Assembly: GCF_001594015.1 (NCBI RefSeq)
Contig: NZ_LTBC01000001.1
Coordinates: 434,001 to 498,000 of the forward strand
Direction of reading: 5' to 3'
Origin: Moorella mulderi DSM 14980
GTDB taxonomy: Bacteria > Bacillota > DSM-521 > Neomoorellales > Neomoorellaceae
DNA length: 64,000 bases
This document shows positions 1-8,917 of this stretch, in pieces. The notes beneath the pieces are model-generated. The model made no database searches and had not been told where the DNA came from. It saw nothing but the letters and a program-made list of their open reading frames with translations. The stretch's first letter is position 1, and every line of letters begins with the position of its first letter. Made by a program: the position numbers and the translations under genes.

Positions 1-80
1 ACTTCCCCGGCTATAACTTCTTTTTCGTCATTTGGTGGCAATAAAGCTCCCAGGCCCCGGCCCAGCCCCCTTTTAACCAT
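1..80 (-). CDS. parB: ParB/Spo0J chromosome partitioning protein, N-terminal fragment
   Basis: The reverse strand reads MVKRGLGRGLGALLPPNDEK and continues off the left edge. A lysine/arginine start followed by GLGRGLGALL is the usual N-terminus of ParB/Spo0J. In the family this segment precedes the CTP-binding and parS-binding domains, which are outside the window. The ATG at 78-80 has a good ribosome site (ggaggtga) inside the end of parA and overlaps the parA stop by 8 bases, so the two are translationally coupled. Confidence 0.85.
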   Translation of the reverse strand, partial: MVKRGLGRGLGALLPPNDEKEVIAGE

Positions 81-834
81 TGTTCATCACCTCCCTTGCC
101 AGTTCTTGATATGCCTCGGCTCCACGGGAACGAGGGTCATAAAGGCTGATTGGCTGTCCATAGCTTGGCGCTTCGCTCAACCTCACATTACGCGGGATAA
201 TGCTTTTAAATACTTTTTCAGGGAAGTGATTTTTCACTTCATCAACTACCTGCATGGATAAATTGGTCCGCGGGTCATACATTGTTAAGACAACCCCTTC
301 TACTTTCAAGCGAGGGTTCAAGTGACGCGTAACCAGCTGGATGGTGTTCATCAGCTGGCCCAAACCTTCTAGGGCATAATATTCACACTGGATGGGTATT
401 AAGACGCCGTCGGCTGCCGTCAGGGCATTGATGGTGAGCAAACCCAGGGAGGGCGGACAATCGATTATTATGTAGTCATAGTTATCTTTGACTTCTTTCA
501 GGGCTTTCTTTAATTTCTGCTCCCTGGCAATGGCAGTCACCAGTTCAACTTCAGCGCCTGCCAGTTCAATGGTCGCCGGCGCCAGGTCTAGAAGGGGCAC
601 TCCTGTGGCGATAATTACACCGGCTATGGGTACGCCGTTAATAATGACATCATAGATACAGTGCTCGATGCGCAGGCGATCAATGCCTAGACCGCTGGTG
701 GCGTTACCCTGGGGATCAATATCTACCAGGAGTACTTGCTTTCCCGCCTGGGCTAAAAAGGCACTCAAATTGACGGCAGTGGTGGTTTTACCAACCCCTC
801 CCTTTTGATTGGCAATGGCCATAACCTTGCCCAT
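73..834 (-). CDS. parA: ParA/Soj chromosome partitioning ATPase
   Basis: This is a 253-residue ParA/Soj ATPase that works with ParB at parS sites in chromosome segregation and, in Bacillus, also regulates DnaA. The deviant Walker A motif KGGVGKTTT lies at residues 11-19, the A' region (DIDPQGNATSGLG) near residue 40, and Walker B (IIIDCPPSLG) near residue 125. Length is normal for the family. It is the upstream partner of parB and is read away from the origin, as in other Bacillota. No membrane or DNA-binding extension is visible. Confidence 0.95.
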   Translation of the reverse strand: MGKVMAIANQKGGVGKTTTAVNLSAFLAQAGKQVLLVDIDPQGNATSGLGIDRLRIEHCIYDVIINGVPIAGVIIATGVPLLDLAPATIELAGAEVELVTAIAREQKLKKALKEVKDNYDYIIIDCPPSLGLLTINALTAADGVLIPIQCEYYALEGLGQLMNTIQLVTRHLNPRLKVEGVVLTMYDPRTNLSMQVVDEVKNHFPEKVFKSIIPRNVRLSEAPSYGQPISLYDPRSRGAEAYQELAREVMNNG

Positions 835-913
835 GGGATTGACCTCTCCCTTGACTTTTTTTCTTTATTTCGGCATGCTTGTTCGTGTTCCTGCCGGCCT
901 TGATTATTTTCCC

Positions 914-1642
914 TCACTTTAGCGGCCGTTTGGCTGGTACTCCCACCCGGCGCGGGTAAGCTGGCGGTGTAGTCTTTTCCTTTTTGATTATAACAAAAAT
1001 GCGCTTTTCTTCTCCCTCTGGAAGTTGATGCTGCCATATTTTTGTCTCACCACCTCCCAAAAGGTTTATTGCCTTTTCAGCTGCTACTAATTCCTGCTCT
1101 CCTGCCGGCCCCTTATAGGCTACCATAAAACCTTCTACCTGTACCAGGGGCAGGCAGTATTCCGCCAGGGTATTTAAAGGCGCTACAGCCCGGGCTACGG
1201 CCAGGTTATATTTTTCCCGGTAATTTTTGTTTTGACCTACCTCCTCGGCCCGGCCCCACAAGCAATCAACCCCGTCTAACCCCATCCTGGCAACTACCTT
1301 TTCCAGGAATTTAACCTTTTTTTGCTGGGCTTCCAGCAGTGTAAGCTGTATGTCCGGCCGGCATATTTTAAGGATAAAGCCCGGTATCCCTGCGCCGGTA
1401 CCTACATCGATAACCCTGGCACCTGCCGGGATTGCCAGGGCACAAAAAATGAGGAGGGAATCCAGGACGTGTTTCCGCCAGATTTCCCCCTCCTCAACAA
1501 TGGCCGTTAAGTTTATTTGCTTATTAGCCTCTAAAAGGAGATTGATATATTCGTTTATGGCAGTAATTTGTTCTACCGTTATATCCAGGCCGGCGTTCCG
1601 GATCAAGCTGGTAATTATGCTGTTATTAACCGGCACAGGCAT
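914..1642 (-). CDS. rsmG: 16S rRNA (guanine527-N7)-methyltransferase RsmG (GidB)
   Basis: This 242-residue SAM-dependent methyltransferase modifies G527 of 16S rRNA. The SAM-binding motif [10 protein letters not shown] lies near residue 72, and the N-terminal helix with NLTAI is typical of GidB. The ATG at 1640-1642 lies inside the end of mnmG (17-base overlap), so it is coupled to mnmG. The order mnmE-mnmG-rsmG-parA-parB is the classic arrangement left of oriC. The last 20 residues are basic and proline-rich, as in several relatives. Confidence 0.95.
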   Translation of the reverse strand: MPVPVNNSIITSLIRNAGLDITVEQITAINEYINLLLEANKQINLTAIVEEGEIWRKHVLDSLLIFCALAIPAGARVIDVGTGAGIPGFILKICRPDIQLTLLEAQQKKVKFLEKVVARMGLDGVDCLWGRAEEVGQNKNYREKYNLAVARAVAPLNTLAEYCLPLVQVEGFMVAYKGPAGEQELVAAEKAINLLGGGETKIWQHQLPEGEEKRIFVIIKKEKTTPPAYPRRVGVPAKRPLK

Positions 1643-3518
1643 TGACCCCTTCCCGCCTTTTTTGTTCTAGATAGACCAGCAGGATACTGATATCTGCCGG
1701 GGTGACACCTGGTATGCGCAGGGCCTGCCCCAGGGAACGTGGTCTTACCCTTTCCAGGTGATCGATGCTCTCCCGGGATAAGCCACGGATTTCCCGGTAA
1801 TTGAGATTTTCGGGTAAACGCCTTCCTTCCAGTTTCAACATCCGCTCTACCTGGGCTTTTTCCTTGGCAATATAGCCTTCGTATTTGAGGATCATTTCTA
1901 TTTCCCCGGCAATATCGGCCGTTAGCGGTGGTACCAGGCCAGCTTCTACCATATCCTGGTATTTTAATCCCGGTCTTTTCAGGAGATCGGCCAGGCTGGC
2001 CGTTCCCTTCAGGGGCGTCTCCTGGTGGCGTTGCAGTATCTCCTGTACGGCCTCATTGTTACTGCCTACATGCTGCTTTTGCAGCATCTCTATTCCTTCT
2101 TTGATGGCTTTTTCTTTGGCCTGCAACTTCTTGTAGCGCTCCTCATCCAGGAGCCCTATTTCATAACCAATGGCCGCCAGGCGCAGGTCGGCGTTATCTT
2201 CCCGCAGGAGCAAGCGGTGTTCAGCCCTGGCCGTCAGCATGCGGTAGGGCTCGGTGACACCCCTGGTGACCAGGTCATCAATAAGGACGCCGATATAGGC
2301 CTGGTCGCGCCTTAAAATAATTGGTTCCTTGCCCTGGACCAGGCGGGCGGCGTTGATACCCGCTATTAACCCCTGGGCCGCTGCTTCTTCGTAACCAGAG
2401 GTACCGTTGATCTGCCCGGCCGTGAATAAACCACCAATGGTTTTGCATTCCAGCGTTGCCTTGAGCTGGGTCGGTTCCAGGTAATCATATTCAATGGCAT
2501 AACCAGGACGCATCATTTCCGCCTTTTCCAGGCCAGGGATACTGTGCAGGACAGCCAGCTGGACGTCTTCCGGCAGGCTGGTGGACAAACCCTGGACGTA
2601 CCATTCTTCCGTACTTAAGCCTTCCGGTTCCAGGAAAACCTGGTGCCCGGGCTTATCGGCAAAGCGGACCACTTTGTCTTCTATTGACGGGCAGTACCGC
2701 GGTCCCTTACCTTCAATCATGCCGCTGAAGAGGGGCGCCCGGTCCAGGTTATCCCTGATAATCCGGTGGGTTGTCTCATTGGTATGGGTAAGCCAGCAGG
2801 AAACATTGGGCCGGTGGCTGTTGTCCTCCCAGAAGGAGAAATTTAATGGCTCGTTGTCCCCGGGCTGTTCAATTAATTTCTCCCAGTTAATGGAACGGCC
2901 GCTTATCCTAGGCGGCGTACCGGTCTTAAAGCGGCCCATGGCAAGACCCAGGTCCTTTAAGCTAGCCGCCAGATCAATGGCCGGGAACTGGCCGTTGGGC
3001 CCGCCGGAATAGGCAACATCGCCAATGATAATCCGGCCCCTAAGATAAGTTCCGGTAGTTAAAACAACAGCCCGGCAGTTAAAGAAAGCTCCCGTTCTGG
3101 TCAGGACACCCTTTACCCGGCCATTTTCCACCACCAGCCGGGTAACCTCACCCTGCTTGACCTCGAGATTCTCCTGCCGTTCCAGGGTAAGGGTCATGAG
3201 CTGCTGGTAAAGCTTTTTATCGGCCTGGGCCCGCAAAGCCCTGACTGCCGGCCCTTTGCCGCCGTTGAGGCGCCTGATCTGGATGCGACTGCGGTCGGTA
3301 TTTAAGCCCATGGCGCCGCCCAGGGCGTCAATCTCCCGTACCAGGTGCCCCTTGGCCGGCCCACCCACAGAAGGGTTGCAGGGCATCATGGCAATACTCT
3401 CCAGGCTGATGGTCAGCACTAGGGTACGACAGCCGAGCTTGGCTGCCGCCAGGGCGGCTTCACTGCCAGCATGACCGGCGCCAATGACAATGACATCGTA
3501 ATTCCCGGCGTTGTACAT
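1626..3518 (-). CDS. mnmG: tRNA uridine-5-carboxymethylaminomethyl modification enzyme MnmG (GidA)
   Basis: This is the FAD-dependent partner of MnmE in forming cmnm5U34 in tRNA. The FAD Rossmann motif GAGHAG lies at residues 13-18, followed by the family motif MPCNPSVGG near 50 and the GidA-associated C-terminal domain. I choose the ATG at 3516-3518 (protein starts MYNAGNYDV), which has the site gaaggtg just upstream and gives 630 residues, the usual length. A longer reading from 3623 adds about 35 atypical residues. Confidence 0.95.
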   Translation of the reverse strand: MYNAGNYDVIVIGAGHAGSEAALAAAKLGCRTLVLTISLESIAMMPCNPSVGGPAKGHLVREIDALGGAMGLNTDRSRIQIRRLNGGKGPAVRALRAQADKKLYQQLMTLTLERQENLEVKQGEVTRLVVENGRVKGVLTRTGAFFNCRAVVLTTGTYLRGRIIIGDVAYSGGPNGQFPAIDLAASLKDLGLAMGRFKTGTPPRISGRSINWEKLIEQPGDNEPLNFSFWEDNSHRPNVSCWLTHTNETTHRIIRDNLDRAPLFSGMIEGKGPRYCPSIEDKVVRFADKPGHQVFLEPEGLSTEEWYVQGLSTSLPEDVQLAVLHSIPGLEKAEMMRPGYAIEYDYLEPTQLKATLECKTIGGLFTAGQINGTSGYEEAAAQGLIAGINAARLVQGKEPIILRRDQAYIGVLIDDLVTRGVTEPYRMLTARAEHRLLLREDNADLRLAAIGYEIGLLDEERYKKLQAKEKAIKEGIEMLQKQHVGSNNEAVQEILQRHQETPLKGTASLADLLKRPGLKYQDMVEAGLVPPLTADIAGEIEMILKYEGYIAKEKAQVERMLKLEGRRLPENLNYREIRGLSRESIDHLERVRPRSLGQALRIPGVTPADISILLVYLEQKRREGVNACAG

Positions 3519-3571
3519 TTTGTTCACCTTCTTTCTGCTTAACTTTCTAACCTGAAAATAACTTTGCTCCA

Positions 3572-3611
3572 GGCTGGCATTGTTTTTGCTCGCTCCAAAC
3601 AAATGCCAGCC
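3572..3611. repeat. long inverted repeat in the mnmE-mnmG gap
   Basis: The arms ggctggcattgttt (3572-3585) and aaacaaatgccagcc (3597-3611) pair with one bulged base around an 11-base loop. It lies in the 147-base gap between mnmE and mnmG. There is no T-run on either side, so it is not a standard terminator. It could be an mRNA stability or processing hairpin, which is inference. Confidence 0.6.
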
Positions 3612-3665
3612 CGTTATTTTCATCCTTCTGCTGGTGCCGTGTTAGCGGTATCAGGGTCTTGTCAT

Positions 3666-5042
3666 CTATTTACCAATACAGAAGTCGCTAAAGATCCGGT
3701 CCAGGAGATCCTCCCGGGCGGTAGCTCCGGTGATTTCGCCAAGGAAATCGCGGGCCGCCCAGAGGTCAACGGCGATTAGATCGCCGGGCATACCCTCTTC
3801 CCAGGCGGTTATGGCCGCGTTCAGGTGTTCCAGGCATTTTTCCAGGGCGTCCCGGTGGCGGGCCCGGGTGAGGAGGGGATCTTCCCGCGTCCTTACTGCC
3901 TTCCCGCCAAGGACGATCTCCTTTACCCTTTGGGCCAGTTCATCCAGGCCCCTGCCTTCCCGGGCGGAAATGGCCACCCGGGGGTAAAGGCCGGCAAAGG
4001 ACTCAAGCCCGTTTTTCTTTTCGCTTACCAGGTCAACTTTATTGCCTACGACAATCAGGGTTTTACCCGCCACTTCCTCCAGAATACGCTCATCTTCCGG
4101 TAAGATCCCGGTACTTAGATCAACGACCATTAGGACCAGGTCGGCTTCCTTTACTGCCTGCCTTGTCCGCGCCACACCGATACTCTCCAATGTGTCGGCA
4201 GTTTCCCGCAAGCCCGCTGTATCAATAAGCCGGCAGGCAAAACCACCCAGCAACAGAGTTTCTTCTATTGTATCCCTGGTGGTACCCGGGATCTGGCTGA
4301 CAATAGCCCTTTCCTGGCGCAGCAGTGCATTTAACAGGCTCGACTTGCCCACATTGGGCCGGCCGACAATGGCAATTTTCAGGCCTTCATTAAGGAGCCG
4401 TCCTTCTTCCCATGTGCCCAGTAGTTTTTTTACCTCATCCCTGGCCTGGTGCAGTTTTCCCAGTTCACCGGCACTTGCCTCGCCAACCTCCTCGGGAAAA
4501 TCCAGGCTGGCTTCAATGGCTGCCAGCACGCCTGTAAGAAGATCATTTATCCCCGTTATTTTTTGGGACAGTTTACCCTGCAGCTGGCCCACGGCAGCTA
4601 CCAGTCCCTGGCTGCTCCTGGCCCGGATGACATCTAGCACTGCCTCAGCCTGGGCCAGGTCCAGGCGCCCGTTTAAAAAAGCGCGCCTGGTAAATTCTCC
4701 CGGCTCTGCCAGCCTGGCACCGTAGCGCAGAGCCAGCTGTAAAACCCTGGCTACTGCCAGGGGACCACCATGGCAGTTGATTTCTACTACGTCTTCGGCC
4801 GTATAGCTGTGGGGAGCCCGCATTATGCAGGCCAGGACCTCATCGACGGTTTCCCCCGTCGCGGGATCGATAATCATTCCCAGGCGCAGGGTATGGCTGC
4901 GGCTGGCAGCAAAATCCGGTCCCCGGCGGGGTTGAAATATTTTACTGGCTATGGCTACAGCTTCACTGCCGCTCAGGCGAACTATGCCGATGCCGCCTTC
5001 ACCCGGCGGTGTGGCTACTGCGGCTATGGTGTCGGCCAGCAT
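3666..5042 (-). CDS. mnmE: tRNA modification GTPase MnmE (TrmE)
   Basis: MnmE binds 5-formyl-THF in its N-terminal domain and acts with MnmG on tRNA wobble U. The G domain is clear: G1 GRPNVGKSS near residue 224, G2 GTTRDT, G3 DTAGLRE, G4 NKVD. The C-terminus ends in CIGK, the conserved cysteine motif. I choose the ATG at 5040-5042 (MLADTIAAV), preceded by ggggagggc, giving 458 residues as usual. The longer form from 5090 adds 16 residues without a good ribosome site. Confidence 0.95.
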   Translation of the reverse strand: MLADTIAAVATPPGEGGIGIVRLSGSEAVAIASKIFQPRRGPDFAASRSHTLRLGMIIDPATGETVDEVLACIMRAPHSYTAEDVVEINCHGGPLAVARVLQLALRYGARLAEPGEFTRRAFLNGRLDLAQAEAVLDVIRARSSQGLVAAVGQLQGKLSQKITGINDLLTGVLAAIEASLDFPEEVGEASAGELGKLHQARDEVKKLLGTWEEGRLLNEGLKIAIVGRPNVGKSSLLNALLRQERAIVSQIPGTTRDTIEETLLLGGFACRLIDTAGLRETADTLESIGVARTRQAVKEADLVLMVVDLSTGILPEDERILEEVAGKTLIVVGNKVDLVSEKKNGLESFAGLYPRVAISAREGRGLDELAQRVKEIVLGGKAVRTREDPLLTRARHRDALEKCLEHLNAAITAWEEGMPGDLIAVDLWAARDFLGEITGATAREDLLDRIFSDFCIGK

Positions 5043-5136
5043 AGCCTGCCCTCCCCACATAATAAAACCCAGCAATACATAAGGTATCACTGGGCTACAA
5101 AAACATACCAGCTAATCATATTTTAGCGCAAAAATG

Positions 5137-5757
5137 TTAATGGCGCAAGGCAATAACAACCTTACGGTTTGGTTCCTGCCCTTCACTGAAGGTCAAGATC
5201 TCACTGTCGTTTTGTAAAGCAGTATGGATAACGCGCCTTTCCTGGGGGTTCATGGGTTCCAGGACGACCCTTTTCCCGGTTTCTTTAACCCGGGCCGACA
5301 AACGGCGGGCGAGATTGATTAAAGTTTGCTCCCGGCGCTTGCGGTAGCCCTCTACATCCAGGACGATCTTGACCTTGTTCTTTAATACCCGGTTTACGGC
5401 CAGGTTGCATAAATACTGCAGGGCATCCAGGTTATCGCCCCGCCGGCCAATTAAGATACCTAGGTCTTTGCCGTGAAAACTGACAAAATAGTACCCTTCC
5501 CGCTGCCGGATTTCAATGCCGGCTGCAACATGCATGGCTTTTAATACCCTGGTTAAAAAGTCGTTAATTACTTCTTCGGGGCTATCTGGCAGGACGACCT
5601 TTACCCGGGCCTGGCGCGAGCCCAGTAAACCTAAAAAACCCTTACTGCCTTCTTCTAAAATATAAATTTCTACCTCTTCCCTTTTGGCTCCCAAACTTTT
5701 CAGCGCTGCCTCAATGGCTTCCTCAACAGTCTTGCCGCTGGTTTCAATCTCCTTCAT
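5137..5757 (-). CDS. jag: KhpB/Jag RNA-binding protein (Jag-N, KH, R3H domains)
   Basis: The 206-residue product has a Jag-N domain (GKTVEEAIEAAL, residues 8-50), a KH domain around residues 85-145 with the GRRGDNLDALQ loop, and an R3H domain at the C-terminus (RREQTLINLARR, then PQERRVIHTAL). KhpB/Jag proteins bind RNA and affect cell elongation and division in Gram-positives. The start at 5755-5757 overlaps the yidC stop as ATGA, so translation is coupled. The upstream in-frame reading to 5808 lies wholly within yidC. Confidence 0.93.
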   Translation of the reverse strand: MKEIETSGKTVEEAIEAALKSLGAKREEVEIYILEEGSKGFLGLLGSRQARVKVVLPDSPEEVINDFLTRVLKAMHVAAGIEIRQREGYYFVSFHGKDLGILIGRRGDNLDALQYLCNLAVNRVLKNKVKIVLDVEGYRKRREQTLINLARRLSARVKETGKRVVLEPMNPQERRVIHTALQNDSEILTFSEGQEPNRKVVIALRH

Positions 5758-6434
5758 TTGGCGCTGATTTCCTCCTTCACCAGGTGCGGCTTCCGGCGTA
5801 CAAACCACTGTTCTAAAATGCCCATTAAACTAAAGGTTACCCAGTAGAGTGATAGGCCGGCCGAAAAGCTCCGGCTCATCCAGCCAATTACCAGTGGCAT
5901 GACTACAAGCATCGTCCTCTGGGTCTGGTCTTGATTGCCGCCGACCATACTTACCTTTTGCTGGAAAAAAGTACCCAGGGCAACTAAGATAGGTAAGATA
6001 TAGGGATCCGGTTGCCCTAAATTGCTGACCCATAAAAAGTTGGCGTGGGACAGTTCCACGTAGGCCGGGTGGTGAACGGGATCAAAGAAGGTACGCAGGG
6101 CACTGAATAAAGCAAAAAGAATGGGCATTTGCACCAGTAAAGGTAAACAACCCCCCAGGGGATTGACGCCTTCCTTCTGGTACAGTTCCATCATGGCCTG
6201 CTGGGCCTTCTGCGGGTTGCCCTTATACTTCTTTTGCAATTCCTGGACCTTTGGTTGAATTTCTTGCATTCGTTTCATTGAGCGCAGTTGCCTGTAGGTT
6301 AAAGGGAAAAGGATTACCTTAACGAGAATGGTAAACAAAATTATAGCCAGGCCATAATTGGGTATACCCATCATCCTGGTAATATTATATAAAAATTGTA
6401 TTGATTGTGACAGGAAATCAACTAATATATTCAA
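5754..6434 (-). CDS. yidC: YidC/SpoIIIJ/Oxa1 family membrane protein insertase
   Basis: This 226-residue insertase has the compact Gram-positive form without the large periplasmic domain. A first membrane segment near residues 25-45 (YGLAIILFTILVKVILFPLT) is followed by the basic cytoplasmic hairpin with coiled-coil character (RQLRSMKRMQEIQPKVQELQ, KYKGNPQKAQQ) and by further membrane segments containing GGCLPLLVQMPILFALF. Membership of the rpmH-rnpA-yidD-yidC-jag cluster supports the call. There is no lipobox cysteine near the start, unlike SpoIIIJ of Bacillus. Confidence 0.93.
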   Translation of the reverse strand: MNILVDFLSQSIQFLYNITRMMGIPNYGLAIILFTILVKVILFPLTYRQLRSMKRMQEIQPKVQELQKKYKGNPQKAQQAMMELYQKEGVNPLGGCLPLLVQMPILFALFSALRTFFDPVHHPAYVELSHANFLWVSNLGQPDPYILPILVALGTFFQQKVSMVGGNQDQTQRTMLVVMPLVIGWMSRSFSAGLSLYWVTFSLMGILEQWFVRRKPHLVKEEISAK

Positions 6435-6494
6435 CTAGCACCCTGCCTTCTTCCCCACTTTAAGGAAAAGGCAGCCTTCACCTCCATTCTGGCT

Positions 6495-6716
6495 TTAACG
6501 AACCGGGTCATAACCTCCAGGATGCCACGGGTGACAGCGCCCTAATCTTTTTACTGCCAGGATACTTCCCCTGAACACTCCATATCTGCTTATCGCTTCC
6601 AGAGCATACTGGGAACAAGTGGGATAGAAACGGCAATTTTTTCCCAGGATAGGGGAAATAAATAACTGGTATAAACGAATAAATAAGATAATACTTCTTT
6701 TAATCACCCTGGTCAC
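6495..6716 (-). CDS. yidD: YidD membrane protein insertion efficiency factor
   Basis: This 73-residue protein has the YidD signature: an amphipathic start ([17 protein letters not shown]), then [14 protein letters not shown], then [13 protein letters not shown]. YidD is a small membrane-associated helper of YidC. Its start lies within the end of rnpA (17-base overlap), as is common in this cluster. Confidence 0.93.
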   Translation of the reverse strand: MTRVIKRSIILFIRLYQLFISPILGKNCRFYPTCSQYALEAISRYGVFRGSILAVKRLGRCHPWHPGGYDPVR

Positions 6717-7068
6717 TGCTTTCCTCTTTAACCAAAATTTTCCCCCAGCGCCCTAAATTTAATACTTCTTGCTCCAGTTCATTAAAATTACTTTGCACGG
6801 CACTCTCCCTGGCTACCAGCACCACATCCAAACCCGGCTGGAAAGAAGTTATATGTTTACGACAGATTTCCCGCAGGCGGCGTTTTAATAAATTACGCTT
6901 TACAGCTTTGCCCACTTTTTTGGAAATGGAAAAACCAAAACGGGTAAGGCAATAGTTATTGGGCAGATAATATAGTTTTAACATCTTGCCGCTTACCTTG
7001 CGGCCCTGGCGGTAAACCCGGCGGAAATCCCTTGCTTTGACAATACGCCGCCCTGCAGTTAACAACAT
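6700..7068 (-). CDS. rnpA: Ribonuclease P protein component
   Basis: This is a 122-residue basic protein that supports RNase P RNA in tRNA 5' end maturation. It has the family region [21 protein letters not shown] at the start and the RNR-like motif [19 protein letters not shown] near residues 52-70. It lies just downstream of rpmH on the minus strand and overlaps yidD. Length and context are normal. Confidence 0.94.
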   Translation of the reverse strand: MLLTAGRRIVKARDFRRVYRQGRKVSGKMLKLYYLPNNYCLTRFGFSISKKVGKAVKRNLLKRRLREICRKHITSFQPGLDVVLVARESAVQSNFNELEQEVLNLGRWGKILVKEESSDQGD

Positions 7069-7101
7069 CCTGCCCCCATGGAAAAAGGGATAGGGCCTGT
7101 C

Positions 7102-7236
7102 TTAAGCAGACAGGCGTTTACGACCTTTACGGCGCCGCCGCTTGATGACTTCCTGCCCGGCTCGAGTGCGCATCCGCTTTAAAAAACCATGAACCCTCTG
7201 ATGGCGTCTATTTTTGGGTTGATAAGTCCTTTTCAA
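7102..7236 (-). CDS. rpmH: 50S ribosomal protein L34
   Basis: This 44-residue, highly basic protein begins (M)[20 protein letters not shown] and ends [10 protein letters not shown], a standard L34. It starts with TTG (7234-7236), preceded by gtaggaggg. It is the first gene of the leftward operon and has a strong promoter 60-90 bases upstream. Confidence 0.95.
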   Translation of the reverse strand: MKRTYQPKNRRHQRVHGFLKRMRTRAGQEVIKRRRRKGRKRLSA

Positions 7237-7295
7237 ACTTACTTTTCCCTCCTACCAAAAGTTATCCTTTATCTTTTTCCAGCCGTATCATTCAA

Positions 7296-7325
7296 ATTAT
7301 AGCTGAGTCTTTTTCCATCTGTCAA
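7296..7325 (-). promoter_or_regulatory. SigA-type promoter for rpmH operon
   Basis: On the minus strand TTGACA (7320-7325) and TATAAT (7296-7301) are perfect consensus boxes 18 bases apart, about 60 bases upstream of the rpmH start. This is the best promoter in the window and fits expression of a ribosomal protein operon. Confidence 0.85.
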
Positions 7326-7348
7326 GGAAAAGGAATTTTTGTTACCTG

Positions 7349-7377
7349 TTGATAGTTATCCCCAAAGCTGGTAAGAT
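7349..7377 (+). promoter_or_regulatory. probable dnaA promoter overlapping a DnaA box
   Basis: TTGATA (7349-7354) and TAAGAT (7372-7377) are 17 bases apart. The DnaA-box-like site 7356-7364 lies in the spacer, which would allow DnaA to repress its own gene, as known in Bacillus. The regulatory role is inference. Confidence 0.6.
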
Positions 7378-7475
7378 AAAAATGCGTGATTTCCCTTTAT
7401 CCCTCTCATTTATCCCCGATATTCATTTTATAGACATCTAATTTTATTAACATCTTCCCCAGGGAGGTCTCCTTT

Positions 7476-8804
7476 TTGTCACCAAATCAACTTGATCTAG
7501 CCTGGCAACAGGTTTTATCTATCTTAGAAAAACAAATTAGTTTCTCCGCCCTGGAAGCATGGTTTTTTGATACCCGGCCGGTAACCATGCAAGGTAACAC
7601 TCTGGTCCTGGCCGCAGCCAACGAATTTGCCCGCGATTACATCCAGAGCCGTTATTATCCTTTGGTCCAGGAAGCCCTGCAAAAAGTCCTGGGCCGGGAG
7701 CCAATTAATATCCAGGTTATTTGCTTTTCTCCGGCCGGGGACCTGGCCACAGCAACCCCTGAAGCAGCAGACGACGACCTGCCCCGGCTTAACCCAAGGT
7801 ACACTTTTGATACCTTTGTGGTGGGCAACAGCAACCGCTTCGCCCATGCTGCCTGCCTGGCAGTAGCCGAAACGCCGGCCAATTCTTATAATCCTTTATT
7901 TATTTATGGTGGTGTTGGGCTGGGGAAAACCCACCTCATGCAGGCTATCGGCCATCACGTCCGCCAGCACTTACCTAATTTCCGGGTCCTTTACATTTCC
8001 TCGGAAAGGTTTACCAACGACCTGATTAACGCTATCCGCGATGAGCAGACGGAAGAATTCCGGGCTAAATACCGTAACATTGATGTCCTCCTTATTGATG
8101 ATATCCAGTTCCTGGCAAAAAAAGAAAGCACCCAGGTAGAATTTTTCCATACCTTCAACCACCTGTATGAAGCCAACAAACAGATAGTAATCTCCAGTGA
8201 CCGTCCGCCTAAAGAAATACCCACTTTAGAAGACCGCTTACGTTCGCGTTTTGAATGGGGGCTCATTACCGATATCCAGCCGCCCGACCTGGAAACCAGG
8301 ATGGCTATCTTACGTAAGAAAGCAGCTGCCGAAAATATTATTCTCCCTGACGAAGTTATGTTTTTTATGGCCCAAAAAATAGATTCTAACATCCGTGAAC
8401 TGGAAGGAGCTTTAATCAGGGTAGCAGCCTATGCCGCCTTTACTAAAGAAGAAGTTACCATCGAGCTGGCGGAAAAAGTTCTCAAGGATGCCTTAAACCT
8501 GGCCAGGCCGAAGCCAATTACCATCAACCTGATCCAGGAAGTGGTGGCTCGCTATTTCAACTTGAAGCCTGAAGATTTAAAGGCTAAAAAGCGGAACCGT
8601 TCGGTAGCCTTTCCCCGGCAAATAGCCATGTACCTGGCCAGGGAGATGATCGATGCCTCTTTACCCCAGATTGGTGAGGCCTTTGGCGGCAGGGATCATA
8701 CAACTGTCCTTCACGCCTACAACAAGATACGCGATGATTTAATAAGCGATCCTTCCCTGCCCCAGATGATATCCCAGCTTATGCAGGAAATTAGAAACCA
8801 GTAA
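7476..8804 (+). CDS. dnaA: Chromosomal replication initiator DnaA
   Basis: This 442-residue initiator has four visible parts: domain I (residues 1-80), a short linker with acidic and proline residues near 90-105, the AAA+ domain (Walker [10 protein letters not shown] near 148, Walker B LLIDDIQF near 208), and the DNA-binding domain IV with the signature [15 protein letters not shown] near 407. The start is TTG at 7476-7478 after agggaggtct. DnaA binds TTATCCACA-type boxes, which flank the gene on both sides. The linker domain II is very short compared with Bacillus. Confidence 0.97.
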   Translation: MSPNQLDLAWQQVLSILEKQISFSALEAWFFDTRPVTMQGNTLVLAAANEFARDYIQSRYYPLVQEALQKVLGREPINIQVICFSPAGDLATATPEAADDDLPRLNPRYTFDTFVVGNSNRFAHAACLAVAETPANSYNPLFIYGGVGLGKTHLMQAIGHHVRQHLPNFRVLYISSERFTNDLINAIRDEQTEEFRAKYRNIDVLLIDDIQFLAKKESTQVEFFHTFNHLYEANKQIVISSDRPPKEIPTLEDRLRSRFEWGLITDIQPPDLETRMAILRKKAAAENIILPDEVMFFMAQKIDSNIRELEGALIRVAAYAAFTKEEVTIELAEKVLKDALNLARPKPITINLIQEVVARYFNLKPEDLKAKKRNRSVAFPRQIAMYLAREMIDASLPQIGEAFGGRDHTTVLHAYNKIRDDLISDPSLPQMISQLMQEIRNQ

Positions 8805-8905
8805 TCCACAAATCTCGAATCCCGTCCTGGCTGCATTTACGGCTGCTATTAACATATCCACAGGCCCTACTACTACTATTCATCTTTATGATATGATGAT
8901 GATGG
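8802..8905 (+). other. oriC unwinding region between dnaA and dnaN (DnaA boxes, GC stretch, DnaA-trios)
   Basis: Two box-like sites with one mismatch to TTATCCACA occur: taatccaca at 8802-8810, overlapping the dnaA stop, and atatccaca at 8854-8862. The second is followed at once by a short GC stretch (8863-8867), then four CTA triplets (8867-8878) and an AT-rich tract with GAT repeats. Box, GC cluster, then trinucleotide run is the layout of the basal unwinding system described in Bacillus, where DnaA loads onto one strand. The match is by eye. Confidence 0.82.
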
Positions 8906-8917
8906 AGGAACCATGTT

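Larger units (their letters stand above)
7237..7475 (+). other. oriC upstream part: DnaA-box-like TTATCC cluster
   Basis: The AT-rich gap between rpmH and dnaA holds four TTATCC cores on the plus strand, at 7262, 7356, 7397 and 7410. The one at 7356-7364 (ttatcccca) differs from TTATCCACA at one base. Such a cluster upstream of dnaA is typical of the incA/incB part of bipartite Bacillota origins. Assignment as DnaA sites is inference from motif and position. Confidence 0.75.

Noticed and set aside
765-1037. 90-residue minus-strand ORF between parA and rsmG
   Set aside because: Overlaps the parA N-terminus in another frame and has an Arg/Lys/Ser-rich, non-conserved sequence.
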